64,000 bases of DNA. Source: Timema cristinae. Taxonomy: Eukaryota; Arthropoda; Insecta; Phasmatodea; Timematidae. Below the pieces are notes generated by a model that saw only the letters and a program-made list of their open reading frames with translations, had not been told where the DNA came from and did no database searches. Positions 21,612-33,242 of the stretch are shown piece after piece. Both the position numbers and the translations under genes were made by a program. The stretch is taken from assembly GCA_039000515.1 (NCBI GenBank), contig JBCFYV010000100.1, positions 30,306,421 through 30,370,420 of the forward strand, in the 5' to 3' direction. Positions within the stretch are counted from its first letter, which is position 1, and the number at the start of each line of letters is the position of its first letter.

Positions 21612-21867
21612 TAGCACCGCGTCTTACTACACGTTCAGAATATAGGGCTTATGCATATGAAGCAACTACGCTAATGTGATAGGAATGAGAAATTTTGAAT
21701 TTAGAATAAAGTGTACCTTAATTTTCGTGGAAGGAAAGTTAACAAACCATTTAGGAAAAACCACCATCAGTACTCACACTGGGGGTTTAACTCCAATATA
21801 TCCGTTATGGACAGCCAGTCTATTGCGGGAGTGACGCATTTAGAACATGCGGTTACCGAGGCGGGTT
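21612..21867 (-). mobile_element. SINE family A'
   Basis: AGCACCGCGTCTTACTACAC to GCGGTTACCGAGGCGGGT, preceded by a T run. Confidence 0.82.
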
Positions 21868-21980
21868 ACTTAAAAATTAATTTAATATAAATACTTCGCA
21901 CCTAACCTAAGTGACTTAATGTTTACTAATCGTACACCAGAACAAACCCATATACAAATAAAAATAATAATAAATCGTTC

Positions 21981-22350
21981 CAGTAGCCGCATGCTTTAAT
22001 AAGGCGTTACCTAAATGGTTTAACACTCTATCTCACGCAAATGCGGGTACTCTTCTTATAAATTTAAACTTCCTCATCCCTAACCTATCAGCATAATTTT
22101 TGCATAAGCTTATAGCCTCTCAGTCGGGTGAACTGGGGGTGGTTTTTCCTAAATGGTTTTCCACTATCCCTCCACGCAAATGCGGGTTCACTTACTCTAT
22201 TTCAACCTTACCAATTCCTAATCCATTAGCGTAATTAGTACTTAAAGCGTATAACCCTAATCGGGTATTAAGACGTGGTGCTAATATTATTATTTATTAT
22301 TATTATTATTATTATTATAGCCTCAATGGGTAGTAAGACACGGCAATAAA
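21981..22350 (+). mobile_element. SINE family A', split by a family A insertion
   Basis: Part 1 (21981-22119) has TAGCCGCATGCTTTAATAAG and CTCACGCAAATGCGGGTA; part 2 (22325-22350) is GGGTAGTAAGACACGG. Rejoining at the 10-bp duplication restores an ordinary tail order. Confidence 0.8.
22120..22314 (+). mobile_element. SINE family A, 5'-truncated, nested
   Basis: Begins after the B box (TCAGTCGGGTGAACTGGG) and has a full tail and ATT run. Perfect target duplication TTATAGCCTC at 22110-22119 and 22315-22324. Confidence 0.9.
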
Positions 22351-22464
22351 AAATAAATAGTAATATAAATAGTAAACATCCTCGTCAGCTCTAGCTGGAA
22401 AGATCCTTGGTTATCAAGTGGTGGGATTGACCACTCTACCCATATAGCCACTAATATGGACATT

Positions 22465-22753
22465 GGTGACCTGGTGGTCTAGGGGTAAGGTGTCAGACTT
22501 CTATGCTGGCGGCCGAGGTTCAATCCTCGGTCCGGCACAGATTTATCTGATTACCAAACCCTTCCTTCACCTCTGACAAGTACATCTTGTGAATGTGGGG
22601 AATGCCAGGCTCCACCGTGGTTCGGATCCACGTTAAACTGTAGGTCCTTCATTTCATCTCACAATCACCCTACCATTAACATATAGCGTAAGTGCGTATA
22701 ACCCGAACGGGTATAAGACGCGGTGCTTATTAATAATAATAATAATAATAATA
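22465..22753 (+). mobile_element. SINE family B, full length
   Basis: A box TGGTCTAGGGG, B box GGTTCAATCC, tail and AAT run. Flanks AATATGGACATTGG and AATATAACATTGG are an imperfect duplication. Confidence 0.9.
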
Positions 22754-22781
22754 ATATAACATTGGACAGGTATGTTTTATT

Positions 22782-23037
22782 TGTCACCACGTCTTACTAA
22801 CCGTTCGGGTTATACGCATATGTACTCATTTCAAGAATGTGTTATGGATGAGGAATTTTGAACTATGAAAAAGTACACTCTCATTTGTGTGGCGGGAGTT
22901 GGAAAAAAAAAATCAATTTTAGAAAAAACCTCCCTCGATACACGTGACCTGGTATTCAAATCTTGATGTTCTCATCATTGGCACTCGGTGACTATTGTGA
23001 GAGTAACGCCTCAGGCCATTCGGTCACTGAAGTGGAA
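22782..23037 (-). mobile_element. SINE family A'
   Basis: CCACGTCTTACTAACCGTTC tail; head side GGCCATTCGGTCACTGAAGT. An A run enlarges the body. Confidence 0.78.
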
Positions 23038-23289
23038 AAGTAAAATGGTCATAAATATAATTTGTACTACAAAGTTGTGAAATTTAACTTCAACTCTTTA
23101 AGAGTTAAAAATAAATGTGTAGTCAAATGATGGTAAGTTTTTTAAACTATATATTTTAATAAGAGTAAAAAAAAAATATATATTAGCTAGACGCACTTTA
23201 TGGACTTATTTATATCTGTATATCACATTTCCCCCCCTCCTCTCAAATGATAAAATTAAAACCCAAATAAAGACTGACATAACGATACA

Positions 23290-23625
23290 CTAAACTATTA
23301 AACTAAACAACTACCAGGACCCGATGTCCATGGGCTTGAACCCAGCTGGGGTCACTGGATTTTTCTTTAGCGTTAAAAATCCGTAGCACAACTTCCTTCG
23401 GAGGGGAGGTAAAACCATTGGTCCCATGTCGATTGTAGCAGGTAAAAGAACCCTGGAAGGTATATGAAAACACCTTTCCTGGCAAAATTGGTAGGTCCTT
23501 TCGGTCTCGATTATAGACATGTTTGTATGTGTTAATGTAATCAATCTGTTCAGAAAGTGCACGTTAAATACCTTAAGTGAATTAAAGATACTAAAAGAAC
23601 AATAGAAATATTTTGCAGCACCATG
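23290..23625 (+). mobile_element. SINE-like element with the family C tail
   Basis: Ends GAAAGTGCACGTTAAATACC as in family C at 39825 and 43838. The upstream part (GAACCCAGCTGGGGTCACTG, CGGAGGGGAGGTAAAACC) differs from the C head, so it may be another head with the same tail. Confidence 0.5.
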
Positions 23626-23769
23626 GGGGTAAACTTTCATATGTTATGAAAATAAATACATCTTGATTTGCTGATACTTATAATTTAAAATGACTTCATC
23701 TTTAAAGTCAGAACCGCAGAACACAGAACTTAGTGTATGAAAACCTAAAGGTATAATTAGTTTAATATA

Positions 23770-23850
23770 TTTGGATGAAAGTATACCCCAAATTTGCGTT
23801 GAAAGAGGATCCTATGTATTGCGAGCCCGACGCCTTAATGGAGCCTCCTT
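23770..23850 (-). mobile_element. SINE A' fragment
   Basis: AAATTTGCGTTGAAAGAGG followed at once by ATTGCGAGCCCGACGCCTTA, so the B-box region is deleted. Confidence 0.45.
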
Positions 23851-24017
23851 AGTAGGCAAGAAATTGGTGCGTAGAAATTCAGCTATAATGCAATATTTAA
23901 TTTTACGATGTGTTATTTCAGAATATGGTTCGCGCAAAAAAAAAAATCCCACAAGGATAGTATTCCTTAACCGCCCTATAGTATGAGTTTTGTCATTAGA
24001 AATAAATGTATAGACAT

Positions 24018-24055
<38 letters not shown>

Positions 24056-24095
24056 TAGCACTGCGTCTTACTAGCCGTTCGGGTTATACTCAAAT
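24018..24095 (-). mobile_element. orphan SINE 3' tail with (ATT)n
   Basis: ATT run (24018-24052) then AGCACTGCGTCTTACTAGCC and GTTCGGGTTATACTC. The body is absent. Confidence 0.65.
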
Positions 24096-24415
24096 ATAAA
24101 CATATAACATTAGCTAATTTTCAACAAATTTTTAAGTACATTTGTGGAGTTATGAGACAAGGCTTGATGAAAAAGGGCTCTATATTTATCCTTCCTCTAA
24201 TAAATATCAGCTCACAACATAATATTTTCAAACATTTGAGAGTTATCACGAGCTTTCCTCTTTACCATGAAATAAGAAGTTTTGTAGTTTTCTTGCCCCT
24301 TTTTATTATTTGCAAGACAAGGGGTGGTTGTAGGTGAACGACGGAAGGGGGTTGTGGCTTGGACAAAATAAAGAGGTTGTTCCAGTAAACTACATAAAAC
24401 AATGCCTCTGCCTTA

Positions 24416-24468
24416 AATATATATATATATATATATTATAATATATTATATATATATATATATATATA
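24416..24468. repeat. (AT)n microsatellite, self-complementary
   Basis: Alternating AT with two TATAATAT breaks. Confidence 0.9.
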
Positions 24469-24502
24469 ACGAGTGAAGAATTACCTGAGCATGGGACGAT
24501 TC

Positions 24503-24700
24503 TTGGATAGCTCAGTGGTTAGAGAATTTGCGTACTAAGCCAAGTTTCCGGGCCCTCAATTCCTGTGTCCAGGTGTCATTTTTCAATTTAATGAAAACGT
24601 ATTTTACGCTAGAGTAGTTGATACTTTCTCGCTGGTCAAGGTGACCACCTTAAAGTCATTCCACCTTAAGTCATTCCACCTTAGTCATATCCCTTGACTT
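24503..24700 (+). mobile_element. SINE family E
   Basis: tRNA-like head GGATAGCTCAGTGGTTAGAG (A box); the B box is eroded (GGGCCCTCAATTCC). Resembles the copy at 61117 in head and in the AATTTTTCAATTT segment that follows. Confidence 0.55.
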
Positions 24701-25029
24701 CCTACATCCGTTTAACCAGAATTACTTCACAGCTCAAGGTTTATATATATATCTGCACCCGATTGGGATGATAAAAAAAAAAGGTCAAACAAGGTCACTG
24801 TGGGTAGTAAGCGGGGATGAATGGACAATTAATTAGAATTCAAATACGGCTTAGAGCCTTGGAATGAACATAAAACAAGTTTTTCGAATGCTATCCTTGG
24901 CTGTAGGTTGAAAACCTTGTGTAAGGAATACCATGGTCGTAGCCTTCACAAATCCTAACAAAAAAAAAAGTTGTTTTTACTTGATGAATTTAGTGCCAGT
25001 ACTAATTTAAAACTACTTAATTTATTTAA

Positions 25030-25285
25030 CTATTTTTATGTAGGATTTGTGTCTTGCTAACTATCCAGGCTATTTGCATATCTACGATAGTGAGATAGGA
25101 ATGGAAAAAAAAAATAGAATTTAGAGGAAACGTTCCACTATCTGTTCAGAGAGAGAGGGGGGAGTTAGTTAAGAAAGACAATCTCCTTTATATTTTGACA
25201 AGATTTGAATCTTGACCACCCCATAATCGTAAAACCAGACTAAATGAAACTAACAACTTTATACACGTGACCACTGATGTAAGTT
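25030..25285 (-). mobile_element. SINE family A' (degenerate)
   Basis: TTGTGTCTTGCTAACTATCC tail, AAGATTTGAATCTTGACCAC B-box side, GTGACCACTGATGTAAGTT head. Confidence 0.55.
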
Positions 25286-25509
25286 TGATCATCTTCACGT
25301 AGATATGATTTTTTTTTAAATTATTTATATAATCTAAAGCAGTGATTACCAACTTTTTTTTCTCTATCGTGGACACTTTGAAGTCAATTATTAATTTTAC
25401 AGTTTCGAGGTTGTTTGATCAGTAATGTATTCTCTATGTTGTTTTTTTGTTTAAAATAAAAGGAAGGTTAAGTTTAATGTAAATATGAGTTCAAAAGGCA
25501 GAATGGAGG

Positions 25510-27284
25510 ATCCAGTATGATGGGATTTGGTGGAAATCGGAAGCTCTAATGGTAAAACTACAAGGTTAAAATGTAAGATATTTAAATAAGACATGGTTGG
25601 ACTAGTAGCAAGTATGAAAGAGTATAAAGCGTCAAAATATTCTCATAGAAACAGTACCATACAATTAGAAGATGATACTGACTTAATGGAATATGAAGAT
25701 CAAAGTGTATGTTCTCTGAGTTTTGTAATGTCTAGTGACCATCTAAATTTAGCACAAGTTTTGTAAATGGCGAATTGTCCAGCCATCTTTCCTGGAATCT
25801 AACATAGTGATGAATATACACCTGTAGGATCTCATGTCGCCTTCCTCGCTCACTCAGAGCCCGAGAACATTGCAGGGAGGGTTGGATTGGCTACCAATAC
25901 GCTCAATAACAATGGAGAAAAAAAAATGGATTCGCAAACATCTCGCTTTATTTTTGGCACAAACACAGATTTTCGGCATGATGAATATACTGAGTTTGGA
26001 AAAATGGCTCAATTTTTTCGCCCGGGCCACAAACAACCCAATCGAAAGCAAATTTCAAATGCACTTCTCGATGAAATTTACATTGAGAAGTGGGCAGAAG
26101 TAAAGAAAAAACTGAACGGAAAATCGGTATATATGGATCTGGATGGTTGGAGTAATGTGCACAGTGATACATTGTTTGTGGGTAGGTTAGTGACGTTCTG
26201 GACCGTTGTACTCATGTAATCGAAACCAGTGACACCGAAGATTATAGTCATACTTTGATTACTTCTCAGTGGTAGCAGGAAAATCAATTAAAAACTGCAA
26301 AAGTATGGCTGTAGAGTTCGAGGTTTTGTCACTGATAAGCTGCCAATTTGGGGAAAATGAGGCAAGAGTTGGGGGAAAAAAAAAACCCATCAAGAGTGTG
26401 ATTACTTACGGTTACTCAGCTCACCTCTTCATTCTACTAGCACATGACTTGGAGGTGGTTAGCATCAACGAGCACATTAAGAAAATTATTAAGTACTTCA
26501 GGAACATTCAATTTGCAGCAGCTAAGTCCAAGCAAGCCGCTGGAACAGCTAATGCTCTTCCTACAAATGTTTACTGGAATCCTCTATATAGAGTCCTATT
26601 TGAACAACTAGCACATCATTGCTAAGGTCTGCACTGAAAATCAAAGTGCCAATTAACCAAGTGTATGTTCAAACGTGAGCAATGTTAATTTGAAACAGAA
26701 TTAACAAGACTATTTCATAAACTAAAAACTGTCTCAATCTCTCTAAATATGATGCAGCGTGTGGACTGCACCATTGTAGATGCAGATGAAGTATGGCTTG
26801 ACCTACACCATTTTTTCAAAAATGAAAATAGCTCCAATGACTTAAACTACTTCATGAAATGGTTTAACACTGGTATAATAATTGATACACACATCATGGC
26901 CAGCCTCATTGATCCACGCTTTCGAGGAGAGATATTGAATGAGGAGCAACATCATTATGCTATGGAGTAAGGTGAAGCGTTCCACCCGGATGCAATGCCT
27001 GATCTTAATTAACTACAAGGGTGACCTGGCGGTCTAGGGGTAAGGTGTCAGACTTCTGTGCTGGCGGCCGGGGTTCAATCCTCGGTCCCGGCACAGATTT
27101 ATCTGATTACCAAACCCTTCCTTCACCTCTGACAAGACATCTTGTGAACGTGGGGAATGCCAGGCCTCCACCGTGGTTCGGATTCCACGTTAAACTGTAG
27201 GTCCTTCATTTCATCTCACAATCACCCTACCATTACACATTAGCGTAAGTGCGTATAACCCGAACGGGTAGTAAGACGCGGTGC

Positions 27285-27351
<67 letters not shown>

Positions 27352-27619
27352 TAACTACAAGGCGAAATGTTCACCTTTCAACGAATACTTGTTCAACCCT
27401 ACAACCTCTAGATGGTGGATGGCATTGGAGAAGAGCAATCATCCTGTGACGTTGAGCTTGGTGAACCAGTTACACAGTGCAGTGACTTCATCGCCTGGTA
27501 GTGAACTACTTTTCTCCATCTTCGGGTTTGTACGTAATAAAGCAAGGAACAAGTTAGGGACAGAGAATCCTGCCAAACTTGTTTGTGTTTATTGTGCATT
27601 AAACAACCAAAACATTTAA
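25510..27619 (+). pseudogene. hAT transposase pseudogene
   Basis: Seen, in order on the plus strand: a BED-finger-like remnant with stops (LKCKIF, then GLVASMKEYK, 25510-25650); AQFFRPGHKQPNRKQIS and LLDEIY, then SVYMDLDGWSNVHSD (25990-26170), where the DLDGW aspartate corresponds to the first acidic catalytic residue of hAT RNase H-like domains; SVITYGYSAHLFILLAHDLE with KIIKYFRN (26390-26510); MASLIDPRFRG (26900); and the C-terminal dimerisation segment RWWMALEKSNHPVTLSLVN to LGTENPAKLVCVYCALN (27400-27610). Several frameshifts and stops separate these, and a SINE B splits the dimerisation region at 27021-27348. Known: hAT transposases cut and paste with 8-bp duplications. Inference: long inactive. 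Not a host gene. Confidence 0.88.
27021..27348 (+). mobile_element. SINE family B inserted in the hAT pseudogene
   Basis: Perfect 14-bp target duplication AATTAACTACAAGG (27007-27020 and 27349-27362). Near consensus, with a long AAT tail (about 20 units). It entered after the hAT existed and is among the youngest copies. Confidence 0.95.
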
Positions 27620-27911
27620 GGAAGTGGAACTTGGATATGGCATTTGATGGTATAATGACTCAGTTATATGATTAAAAAAAGGCTTGAATAGAAGGTAAAC
27701 ATGACTTTTATATTGTAAACAATGAGTATAAAATAAAACAAACATTAAAGAAGGAAAAACTTATTTTAAAAAATATTTAAAAACATGTTTGAAACATTTA
27801 GTTTAGAAATTGTTTTAATCAAGAGATATTGTTTTAAACAATTTTTTACGCGTTTTTTAAAAATGATTTGTTTAAACGTGCCAACCCTGCGTATGAGTTG
27901 GGTCCCTAGGA

Positions 27912-28347
27912 TTTGTTTACGAATATAGAGACAGTTGAATTGAGTTCACGCAGTTCAAGAGCGACATTCGAGTTGAGTTCCTTATTATTTACACCGGATA
28001 ATTACACTGTTGTTTTTACTGAAGTTTGCCAGCTTACATTTCGTTCTCATCACTTTCTTATCATGGAATTAATGAAAAGTGAGAAGTCGCCCTCTGATAG
28101 TGATCGAAGGGTATCAAATTTCATAAAATGCTGAAAGACGATATTGAACGCTGAACTTGTTTGCAAGAGTACAATGTAAGTTTTTTTTAAACTCTCGTCG
28201 AATAATTGATACTAGAAATCCACACATAGCATAACCATGAGAAATGCGCAAAAAGGCAACAGTTGAATAATTTTATAAAAAGAAAAGCCTTAGAAAATAT
28301 TTTCTCAAATCTTTCAAAACTAATTCATATGGAATTGTAACAAGGGG
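27912..28347 (+). other. possible N-terminal part of the MULE-like element
   Basis: A 73-codon frame (27913-28134) and decayed frames follow each other with no recognised domain. Their position just upstream of the transposase suggests the same element. Confidence 0.3.
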
Positions 28348-29225
28348 ATGTATGCACTTTCACGAACAATGATGATGATCATCATCATCAGAAATAATAT
28401 ACATCGTGTTCGTTCTTCGGGCCATCCTCGGCTGCCAACTAGGGCTAAGGAAACTTATGCCACTTTAGATTCGATGGACATAAAAATCAATAATGGTAAA
28501 AAATTTGTGTTTGTGAACAATCACGTAAGCTCTATGGTTGGTGTTTCCACGGAACAGAATTTTAAAGTCTTGTGTGAAGTTAGTAAGGCTAATGTTGACG
28601 TGACTTTCAAATGATGTCCCAAGATCTTCACCCAAAGTTTGACAATCCACGATCTTAAAGATGAGGTGTATGTACTGTATCTCTAGTATTTTTCTTGTTG
28701 CCAAACAAATGGATACCCACGTATTATGCGTTAACGTTCCAACATTTATTATATCGCTTCAAATCTCTCGATAATACATTTGTACCCTTTGAAATTTTTT
28801 ATGGATTTCGAAGTAACAATACGTATTGCAGTAGAGGCAATGTGGACAGCTGCACAAATAAGAGAATGCAAATTTCACTTTAGGTAAAATTGGTAGTGAT
28901 CACAATTGGTGGAAGCAAATTCAAACTTTAGGCCTCAACAAAGTGTACAGACACAACAATTCCAAGAAAATTTATAAACATAATAATTGAACTGCCTTTG
29001 TTTAAACCCTGAAGATGTCCTTGACTATTTTACAGACGACTTTATGACAATTCATCCATCAGGAGCTATCAGGACTGTCCAACTTAACGACTAGATTTTT
29101 GAAAATAATATTTCCCTGGAAGCAGCATTCCTCCTAGAGTTTGGGTTTAATTCTCCACCAGTACAAATGGAACAACAACAATTTGTGAAAGTTTTCTTTC
29201 TACATTGAACATCTATTTTCATAAA
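28348..29225 (+). pseudogene. MULE-type transposase pseudogene
   Basis: Pieces in three frames keep the order expected of Mutator-like transposases of the kind often linked to FLYWCH fingers. LCEVSKANVDVTFK is followed by CPKIFTQ (the VDGTFK..P first catalytic block), then a frameshift to FLLPNKWIPTYYAL (28695-28740), VPFEIFY (DFE-like block), DHNWWKQIQTLGLNKVYRHN (FH..Q..W..I...GL block, 28900-28960), ELPLF, and an SVWV plus TNGTTTICESFLSTLN segment (29150-29210), which corresponds to the conserved TTN..E..H..L..N end. Many stops and shifts: inactive. Element termini were not identified. Confidence 0.8.
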
Positions 29226-29766
29226 AGACCCTAAATATATATAGCTTAGTTAACGTGCTGCATAAGGTACAGTCAGAACCATAGATCAAGTATAGGAGTC
29301 CAGCGTCTTGGAATTCAAAAAATGTTGGACAAAAAGATATATTATTAATCAGGGGCAAATTACTAAAGTTGGAGGAAAAAATAGACCAGGTTCGACTTCA
29401 CTAAAGCAATGGGCTCCAAATTTTTGCTAAAAACTAGCTTTTTTTTTTGACAAGAAAAAAGTTAAGATAACAGCAAAAAGGTGAACGACTTGGCCAATCT
29501 CCTTCTCTTTCTAACAGGAGGGACTCAGCTCACCAGAACCTGTATTTTTTGCAAGGTGAAAAGCATGTGTAATACAATGCTCACCCTCAAACCACCTCTG
29601 TTAAACGGCCTGCCGGTAGAAGTGGTCCACGTGTTCTTACAAACCAGATGGCTCGGCCTTTAGCGGGCTTACAGATGAAGGACACCTCACTCGGTCAAAC
29701 GGCCGTTGTGATCAGACAATCTCGGGTCTGCGTGGCTTTAAAACGAGTAATATATCATTTCTTAGA
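29226..29766. other. mostly unique; fragment related to the TTAA element
   Basis: 29695-29750 (CGGCCGTTGTGATCAGACAA, GGCTTTAAAACGAG) resembles the left end of the TTAA element at 10388. The rest is unrecognised. Confidence 0.35.
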
Positions 29767-30156
29767 CTTAAGGTGAGGATTTAGGGGACGCGAGAAATAA
29801 TCAGTGTTTTCGCAGTTTTTATAACAAAATATATGTTAAATCAAAATAAATCAAATAGTGCTTTAATAGAAATATAAGAGTTGAACTTTCTTCACGTGGT
29901 GATATCAACAGTGGTTGAATGTCGTGAGCATAGCAGTATTAGATGATAAACTTTTTAAATTATGAGAAAAAGTTGTCATTAAGCCCCAGGACACCCTTGA
30001 GAGAAATTCAACATCTGTCGACATCACCATGTGAAGAAAATTAAACTCTATATGTGTATTGAAGTGCTATTTCATTTATTTTGACCATAAAATTTTTTTT
30101 TAGTATAAAAACTGCAAAAACACCTTTTCTTGCACCTCCTACATGTCCCTCTTAAG
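29767..30156. mobile_element. foldback-family copy 3
   Basis: TTAAGGTGAGGATTTAGGGG at the left and the inverse TACATGTCCCTCTTAA at the right. Arms (CTTCACGTGGTGATATCAAC / CATCACCATGTGAAGAAAAT) are diverged but still pair. About 390 bp. Confidence 0.75.
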
Positions 30157-30279
30157 TTCGTCCCACATAATAAAGGGGCGGAGGGGTAAATTTGTATTGT
30201 GTTCGCCCAGTGCTACACCAGTAAAAGGGATCTTTTGTTAAAAATTTGTAAAGATTTAGTACTAATAAAAGTTAATATC

Positions 30280-30527
30280 TTTTTAAGCACCGCATCTTAT
30301 TAATCATTCGGGTATACGCTTATTTAATAGTTACGATAATGGGCTTGGGATGAGGAAGGTTCAATTTAAATGAAGTGTACCTGCATTTGCGTGCCGAGAG
30401 AGTGGGAAAATATCTAGGAAAATAACCACCCTCAGTACCTCACCCCACCCAACCGGAATCTTCTGTTATCGCCAATCTAGTCTATTGTGAGTAGCGCCTT
30501 AGACCATGCAGTCACCGAACTGGGTAA
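30280..30527 (-). mobile_element. SINE family A'
   Basis: AAGCACCGCATCTTATTAAT to AGACCATGCAGTCACCGAAC. Confidence 0.8.
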
Positions 30528-30746
30528 TTTAATATTAATAGTATTGATTGACAGGTACTAACAAACACAAACCTCCCTGTTCAAGCAACTGCCAGAGCAC
30601 TTCTCACGGTGACTTGATAAAGGTTCATGGTTCTCCAGTCTTAAAGATAGTCCTGGGTACAAGCGGTTCCAAGTGAATGAGAACATCATGGACGGTTCCA
30701 CTTTAATTTTGAAATTAATATAATTTCAAATAGGAAAACACACACA

Positions 30747-30756
<10 letters not shown>
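30528..30756. other. unique-looking sequence
   Basis: No coding or repeat signal apart from the dinucleotide run that follows. Confidence 0.4.

Positions 30757-30786
<30 letters not shown>
30757..30786. repeat. (AT)n microsatellite after a CA-rich stretch
   Basis: ACACACACAC passes into a pure AT run. Confidence 0.9.
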
Positions 30787-30788
<2 letters not shown>

Positions 30789-30825
30789 CAGATATTGTTA
30801 TAATTGTCTAACATTTCTAAATACT

Positions 30826-31003
30826 TTTTTTTTACCACCACTCCTTGCTATCCTTTCAGACTGTACGTCTATGTACTAATTACGCTAATGTGTTAGGGAT
30901 AAGGAAGGTTTAATTGAGATGAAGTGTACCTGCATTGGCGTAGAGGGAGAGGGGAAAATTATTTAGGTAAATACCACCCTCACTACACCTGGCCGGTTTT
31001 AAA
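30826..31003 (-). mobile_element. SINE family A', head missing
   Basis: Tail-side ACCACCACTCCTTGCTATCC to CACCTGGCCGGTTTTAAA. Ends before the B box. Confidence 0.65.
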
Positions 31004-31192
31004 TACTTTATTGTATAGATCTTTATTTACATGATTTAGATAACACTGCTTCAAGGATTCCGTTGCACAAATAAACTCGGAGAAAATGGAAGGTTATATA
31101 TTATATATATATATAAGTTGGACATTTAATCAATTCAAATATGGAAAAGTAGGAGTTCAAATTCTGTCTTGATGTTCTGAAGTTTATTAATT

Positions 31193-31500
31193 ATTTTCAT
31201 TATAATTAATTATTATTTATTAATTCAGCGATCATAGACCCTGAAGATCACGCGCTGCCTTGAAATTTGCCTCCCTCTCTGTCGGTCTAGTGCCTTTCTC
31301 CCTCAGTCTATGGCTACCCCCAGCCGGGTTAGGTCTTTTTTCCGGTTCATCCCACCACCGCAGTCTAGGTCTCCCAAGGGGGCGCGTTTTTCTCGGGGTA
31401 TTGCATCTTCAGGCATCCTTGCCACATGACCATCTACTGGATTCGTCGTCTACTTCTCAAGATGTTCGTAACTTTGCACCCACCTGTAGACGTCTTCATC
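31193..31500 (-). pseudogene. LINE (non-LTR retrotransposon) C-terminal remnant
   Basis: The minus strand reads GHVARMPEDAIPREKRA, then with a one-base shift LGRPRLRWWDE, then DLTRLGVAID and a distal AARDLQGL-like end before stops. This is the familiar C-terminus after the reverse transcriptase of many non-LTR elements (GH-x-x-RM ... GRP-x-x-RW). The catalytic domain itself is absent. The 101-codon plus-strand frame here is its shadow. Confidence 0.72.
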
Positions 31501-31566
31501 TGTCCTCTGTCTCCACTCTCTTCAACGGGCTCAAGTATTTTCTGAAACACCCTCCTCAATACTGAA

Positions 31567-31715
31567 GGTAGTTTTTCCTAAATCGACTCCCGCCCTCTCT
31601 CCACGCAAATGCGGGTACATTTTCTCTAAATTATAACTTCATCATTACCTACACACCAGCAAGGCAAATAATTATGGTTATAGTCAAGACGGGTGAAAAA
31701 ATAAATATAAAATAA
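31567..31715 (+). mobile_element. SINE 3' half
   Basis: GTAGTTTTTCCTAAATCGAC, CTCCACGCAAATGCGGGTAC, then a poor tail (TCAAGACGGGTGAAAA). Confidence 0.6.
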
Positions 31716-32194
31716 ATTAAAACAAAGTTGTTTCTATGGGCAGGTAGGTCTGACATTTTTTTCTAAAATTTTTCCTTATGGATAAATTTAAAGCCATTTT
31801 ACTAAAACCATTTTATTTCAACTTTGAGAGCTTATCACACACACCTCGTATGTATAAACGACGATGGCACGGGTTTTTAGCCTCCCATCATTTTTGTGAA
31901 CTACAGAGCTACAACCGGTTCTTCCAGAAGACGACCTTGGCGTTCATGAAATTAATAAACTTCGAATGTAAGAGGGAACATAAAAAAATGCTTGGTAAAA
32001 AATAATAAAGAATGGTTGTGTTTCGTTCTCGTGGGGATTTTCCGTTGAATTTTAACTGTTTTGTTTTATATACGCCTTCCTCTGTGGCGACTTGTTTTTA
32101 TGTCAGCGAATCAACTTCTTTTGAAAATTTCCGTAACATTTCTCAAGGTTTGGTAAATTTTTCTTACGAATATTACGTTTGACACAATAGCCAC
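31716..32194. other. unique-looking sequence
   Basis: AT-rich; a 75-codon frame (31778-32005) has no recognisable domain and no flanking splice context that I trust. Confidence 0.4.
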
Positions 32195-32400
32195 GTGGAA
32201 CAAATGTCAAAATCATCCATTCTGGTTTGCTAATGGTTGGAAGGCCGGGATTCAAATTCCGGCTGGAAGTGCTGAAGCGTCTTAAAAAAGTAGTTTCCTA
32301 TTCTATCTTCACAAAAATTTGGGGAATTTTTTCCAAATTATGATCTACAAATTCCTTTGATAATTAATAGCGTAAATCCCAGAAGAGTAATGAAACGGAA
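32195..32400 (+). mobile_element. tRNA-headed SINE, unclassified
   Basis: GGTTTGCTAATGGTTGGAAG and B box GGATTCAAATTCC, body TTCCTATTCTATCTTCACAA. The tail is not the common one. Confidence 0.45.
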
Positions 32401-32430
32401 AGAAAAAAAAGCCTTAAGGTTCGTGTTTTA

Positions 32431-32431
32431 C

Positions 32432-32470
<39 letters not shown>

Positions 32471-32695
32471 CACCGCGTCTTACTACCCGTTCGGGTTATA
32501 TGCAGTCGTGTTTTACTACACGTCTGTTTAAAGGAAATGTACAAGAATTTGTATTGAGGGAAATTGGGAAACCATTTGGAATAAGCTACCTTCAGTACGC
32601 CCAGCTGAGATTTGAATCCTGACCTTATCGTTATAGACAAACCATACTAGATGGGCTTGACATTTGGTCTGCATGCCCATCAATGTACGTTCCAT
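32431..32695 (-). mobile_element. SINE with common tail and an unclassified head
   Basis: ATT run, then CACCGCGTCTTACTACCCGT. Head side TTGACATTTGGTCTGCATGC resembles the elements at 40147 and 40590 (TTGACATTGGGTCTGCGTGA), suggesting one more head type. Confidence 0.65.
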
Positions 32696-32702
32696 GTGAT
32701 TT

Positions 32703-32959
32703 TTTTTCTATAACCGCGTCTTACTACCTGTTCATGATATACATATATATTATAATTACTCTAGTGGGGTAGGGATGAGGAAAAAAATATTTTACAGGTA
32801 ATCTACCCGCATTTGCGTGGAGAAAGAGTGGGAAATCATTTAGTAAAAAACACCCTCAGTAGACCCGACAAGGATTCGAACCCCGATCTCCCCATTATCA
32901 ACAGGCTAGTCTAGCGCGAGAGTGACGCCTTAGACCGTTTGACCACTGAAGAGGGTTTC
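32703..32959 (-). mobile_element. SINE family A'
   Basis: CCGCGTCTTACTACCTGTTC to TTGACCACTGAAGAGGGT. B box GGATTCGAACCCC intact. Confidence 0.82.
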
Positions 32960-32984
32960 TGTTGTAATTATGTCTAAATTTAAG

Positions 32985-33150
32985 GTTTAATATGAGAAAG
33001 GTAATATAGATTAAGTACATTTTCATCAGTATGGATAGAGGATTGTAAAACCACATTAATATTTCACTTGTGTACCCAGTCCAGATCGCAGCTTCAATAA
33101 CACTCCAGTCTATAGCGAAACCACTTGACCACTGGACATAGCTGAGAATA
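32985..33150 (-). mobile_element. degenerate SINE fragment
   Basis: GTATGGATAGAGGATTGTAA and ACTTGACCACTGGACATAG in the right order; tail lost. Confidence 0.35.
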
Positions 33151-33242
33151 CTGGGATCGTACTAATTTTGACACTTTTTGAACTAATTTTTAATATTCAG
33201 GGTTCATCAATGTGGATTTTTTTAAAGCAAGTACTTGAATCA

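Larger units (their letters stand above)
25340..27911 (+). mobile_element. decayed BED-type hAT transposon
   Basis: The left end CAGTGATTACCAACTTTTTT is a typical hAT terminus (CAGTGGTTCCCAACCTTTTT-like). The body is the transposase pseudogene described separately. The right end is uncertain: AGTTGGGTCCCTAG near 27896-27911 could be its eroded terminus, but no matching 8-bp duplication is visible. Confidence 0.75.

Noticed and set aside
25887..27619. hAT transposase as a domesticated host gene
   Set aside because: Multiple frameshifts and stops, and a SINE splitting the dimerisation domain, rule out a functional protein.
31260..31565. 101-codon plus-strand frame, proline/serine rich
   Set aside because: It is the antisense shadow of the LINE C-terminal remnant.
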